A stretch of DNA of 64,000 nt. Origin: Heligmosomoides polygyrus polygyrus (taxonomy: Eukaryota; Nematoda; Chromadorea; Rhabditida; Heligmosomidae). Positions 61,204-64,000 of the stretch are shown in pieces (positions within the stretch are counted from its first letter, which is position 1; every line of letters starts with the position of its first letter). The stretch is from positions 20,579,114 to 20,643,113 of the forward strand of contig OX377206.1 in assembly GCA_947396885.1 (NCBI GenBank), written 5' to 3'. Made by a program: the position numbers and the translations under genes. The notes below the pieces were generated by a model. The model did not search any database. It saw only the letters and a list, made by a program, of their open reading frames with translations, and had not been told where the DNA came from.

Positions 61204-61280
61204 ACAAGGCGGAGGTGGCGCTAACCAGTTAGAGCACTCATTGCACTTGCTCAGCCACGTCCCGCTGACCTCCGCCTTGT
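61204..61280. other. Perfect 13-bp stem hairpin
   Basis: ACAAGGCGGAGGT (61204-61216) and ACCTCCGCCTTGT (61268-61280) flank a 51-nt loop. The loop includes TGGCGCTAACCAGTTAGAGC, an A-box/D-arm-like string without a matching B box. It could be a tRNA-derived hairpin or a small fold-back element. Confidence 0.5.
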
Positions 61281-61402
61281 CCCTTTTGAAGGTTTAGGAT
61301 GTAATCCAACGCAGGATGAAAATCTGACGAGTACTCGATCCTCCTATAGCTCCTTTACACCAGAGAAGAGTCCACTATGAGCAATAGAGCTGCGGAACTT
61401 GC
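61281..61402. other. Intergenic spacer
   Basis: No supported feature. Confidence 0.35.
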
Positions 61403-62137
61403 GTGACAATGCAGTGCATTGAGCGGGAAGAAGAAGGAAAAACCTTCATTGATCTTCCGCCAGCGATTGCAATTGCAGTGGTAGGGTTTCCTGCGTTCTG
61501 TGACGGAATCTTCCGCCGCACAGGAGCTGTTTGCACAGCAGCATGCCATCTGATGGCGAAGACAGTCAGAACGGCATCGTGCCGGTGTAAGTTCGAATCT
61601 CGTCGCCGAGTCGTTTCGATAACAGAGAGGCGATGTTTACGGACGAGGAAATGGGGCCAGTCAGAGCTTTCGTTCGTGTCTGCTAACAGGTGATTGAATA
61701 GCTTTACGTCCCTATAAAACTCGAAGCACCAATCGATATCCGCAATTGTTTTTTGCCGGTTACCTCAGCGATGGCATACTTGTTCCAGCTGGCCATGCAC
61801 ACACACGTTCGACCAACGATCTGTTCGGGTTTTGGTGATTTTCTTGGGAAATCAATGGTGTCGTATGTGAAAAAGCGGCCATTGGAACACAGACACCACA
61901 CGCAGCACACATATGCTCCGCTGAAGTTCTTCCCCGAATGAATCACTGGTGACATTCGCTCAGGCCGTTAGGCTCGTGGAAACTTATTGTCTGCACATTG
62001 CCTCCTTACGTCGCTGTCTATCAGTTTTACTCCAGACGATGAATCTGGCTCAAATTCGTACTTCTGGCCTGCTGCTCCCCTTTGCTCTGCTTCTATCCCT
62101 GTGCTATATGTTCGGGCTTACCATACATATTTATTGA
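61403..62137. other. Unusually open, GC-richer stretch; possible unrecognised gene
   Basis: Three consecutive plus-strand frames (61403-61693, 61753-61941, 61949-62137) and a minus-strand one (61764-61920) are open. The minus candidate follows CTTCAG and ends GAG|GTAACC: GAYVCCVWCLCSNGRFFTYD, KPEQIVGRTCVCMASWNKYA. The first plus frame reads EEEGKTFIDLPPAIAIAVVG. The third contains a hydrophobic run, SGLLLPFALLLSLCYMFGL. I recognise none of them and cannot choose a strand. A tRNA-like GTTCGAATCTC with flanking GGCGA/TCGCC lies at 61555-61607. Confidence 0.3.
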
Positions 62138-62412
62138 GTTAGGGCATGTCGTACAACAGCTGTGGAAAGCGTTTTATCTACCTGTTTTTGGAGCGCGGAT
62201 TGGAAGGCTTTTCAAGGGATGATCCTACATGAGAATTATGCCAATATTTTTATTTTTTGACTAACAAGTAATGGTAAATGTAATACACGCATGATCGAAA
62301 TGAATGGAAAGGATATAGAGAATGTTTTTGGCGTACATTATAGTTTACTATTAGTAGCAAGGTTATTATACATTTCAAAATTATTATTTATTAATTTTTT
62401 ATTACTTATTGC
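62138..62412. other. Intergenic, nothing recognised
   Basis: AT-rich, no supported feature. Confidence 0.35.
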
Positions 62413-62694
62413 TGAAGGATAAAGGACGGCGTTACTCAATCTCTTTTGCAATGCGTCACGAATTCTACTTCTACGGGATATCGTGAAGGTGATTTGAATG
62501 CGAAGCCACAATGACTTGTTGTGGCCAGCCTATCAGCAAGTCAGCGCTTTATCCTTCCCAGACAAGTCTGGCGCCGATTCACTGATCCCGGACGGATGGA
62601 GCTTGGTTTGCCTATGCGAGAAGTCCGAACCATGAGCCTGGTATGGGGTGCATGTGACAGTCGGTACCTACTCCGACTACGCTAAACGGGCCCG
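62413..62694 (-). repeat. tRNA-derived SINE, near full length
   Basis: AAGGATAAAGGACGGCG tail, CTTCTACGGGATATCGTG, CTTCCCAGACAAGTCTGG, AAGTCCGAACCATGAGCC and the ACTACGCTAAACGGGCCC head. Confidence 0.88.
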
Positions 62695-63025
62695 GAATTG
62701 TAAAATAATCGTAAAAATGTGAAACCTCTCATAACTGGCAAATTCACCTCTAAATGTTATGTTAGAGCAATAAAGCCGTATTTCTTCGAGACGCAGATTA
62801 ATACAAGAGATATCACAAGGCAGGTCTCGTGGTTGACGGTTGTTGTAAACTGGCGAATCGACTACCATCGGCAGAAGGATATTGTTCAGTCTTTTTCAGA
62901 CTTGGTAGACCTTTATGCTCCTCCCAACTTATTGTAAACATGGTAACTACTTTGCACTTATTCCAAGGCACCGCCGTTAGACCGATGTAGGGATGCCTCG
63001 CTTACGCCTTATAACATATGTATTA
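62695..63025. other. Intergenic, nothing recognised
   Basis: A 72-codon plus frame at 62719-62937 is unassigned. Confidence 0.35.
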
Positions 63026-63159
63026 GGCCCCGTTTATACTTCGTCGCGGCGCGACGCGATGGCAATGCATTGAGGCTAAATCGATTGATCGCGTCGCTCG
63101 GTCAATGTGGCAACAATACATGGCGTCGCGTCGCTCGGCGTCGAAGTAGAAATGGGCCC
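63026..63159. mobile_element. Harbinger-like MITE
   Basis: GGCCCCGTTTATACTTCGTC at the left is inverted at the right (GACGCCGAAGTAGAAATGGGCCC region). TTA trinucleotides sit on both sides (63023-63025, 63160-63162). CGCGACGCGAT and GTCGCGTCGC words inside extend the pairing. 134 bp. The 3-bp TTA duplication suits PIF/Harbinger elements. Confidence 0.72.
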
Positions 63160-63162
63160 TTA

Positions 63163-64000
63163 GGCCTTGATCTTGCTGAAATGCTGTGCGTCCACTTCCA
63201 CTCCAGCTAGATTCCTAAAATCGTGGGTAGTTCTATCTGCTCTGACACACGTTTTTTTCAGATGGAGAGAATTACTGCGGACTAGTACGTGTGTAGTAGC
63301 GAGGGTAATTGGCATGACTGGGGATTAACCGTCGCCTAATGGAATTCTTCGAGGGCAGTGAGGCCGGCATTATGTTACTACTTTCGTAACCTTTAAATAA
63401 TGACTGATACAGCATTTCATAGCATTCAATTGAAATGCTGCTCCTCCCCGCTCTCGTCTCTCATCTATAAGGCTTTCACTTACAATCATCACTTAGTATC
63501 CCGTTTTCCCTGATTGCATTACGTGATTGCTATTCCGTACTCTTTGCTTTTTAGACAGTGTTAATTGGTTTCCTCCTGATTGGTTTTCTTGCGTCTGTCT
63601 TAAACGACGTCATAAATGTCATATCATTTAACATCAAATCATACAGACCAGCTTATTGAGATATGAAAGACTATGCACATAGATTGAGTAGGAGCGAATC
63701 GCGCGTATTTTGCAACCACAGTTGAGATCTGCTTAGTATACCGCCTCGTATTTTTAAACCTTTTGATGCTCAACTTGCTATTATTGGGATGCATTATAGT
63801 GAAGTTCTATGGTATGGTATGGTTCTATTCCATGTGTTCTGCTTTTCGGACTTCACAGTTTTGTTCAATTCGTTAAAAACCGATATTGTATTTTACTTCC
63901 GAACCTTCCGAATCCTTTACGTTTTTTCTCTAAGAAGTCTTTCTCGTCTAAATGGAACTGCTGCAACTTCACAGTCGGTAATTATAAAGCGAGAAGTAAA
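63163..64000. other. Intergenic, nothing recognised
   Basis: AT-rich sequence to the window end with no supported gene or repeat. Confidence 0.35.

Noticed and set aside
1..64000. CRISPR array
   Set aside because: Repeats are dispersed, inverted or tandem without regular unique spacers, and the genome is clearly eukaryotic.

Overview
This looks like nuclear DNA of a nematode, most probably a strongylid parasite of the hookworm type. That is inference. It rests on short exons with TTTTCAG acceptors, a likely trans-splice acceptor ahead of an ATG, LINE C-termini of a kind I associate with hookworm assemblies, and a dense load of small DNA transposons and tRNA-derived SINEs. I see no bacterial operon structure, rRNA, CRISPR array or intact viral gene.

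One host gene is recognisable: a plus-strand, multi-exon ADAM (reprolysin, M12B) metalloprotease spanning at least 19.3-45.1 kb and possibly to 48.1 kb. It has a GC-rich 5' region and a putative spliced-leader acceptor (18.6-19.25 kb), then a signal-peptide exon (19305-19370). The metalloprotease exons follow at 26324-26443, 26508-26579, 26634-26734, 30141-30252, 32525-32572 and 35272-35358. A disintegrin-like exon lies at 35437-35566 and a transmembrane exon at 44895-45083. Possible cytoplasmic-tail exons are at 45418-45459, 47873-47976 and 48060-48143. The prodomain exons, the middle of the zinc motif and most of the cysteine-rich region were not found.

Everything else is mostly repeats. 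A roughly 290-bp tRNA-derived SINE (A box, B box, TCCTTTA-type tail, 9-13 bp target duplications) is present in about 23 full or partial copies on both strands. There are three mariner derivatives of about 905 bp, a nearly palindromic Tc1-like element, a piggyBac derivative with TTAA ends, an hAT derivative, several fold-back MITEs, RTE-like LINE remnants, and a family built from degenerate 21-bp tandem units. A notable class consists of elements whose long inverted arms each carry a tRNA-like Pol III unit (11.4-12.5, 27.3-28.2, 46.9-47.8, 52.9-53.2 and 59.8-60.9 kb).

Region by region: 0-18.5 kb is intergenic with repeats; 18.5-48.2 kb is the ADAM locus with transposon-filled introns; 48.2-64 kb is intergenic with repeats. 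An unusually open, GC-richer stretch at 61.4-62.1 kb may hide an unrecognised gene.
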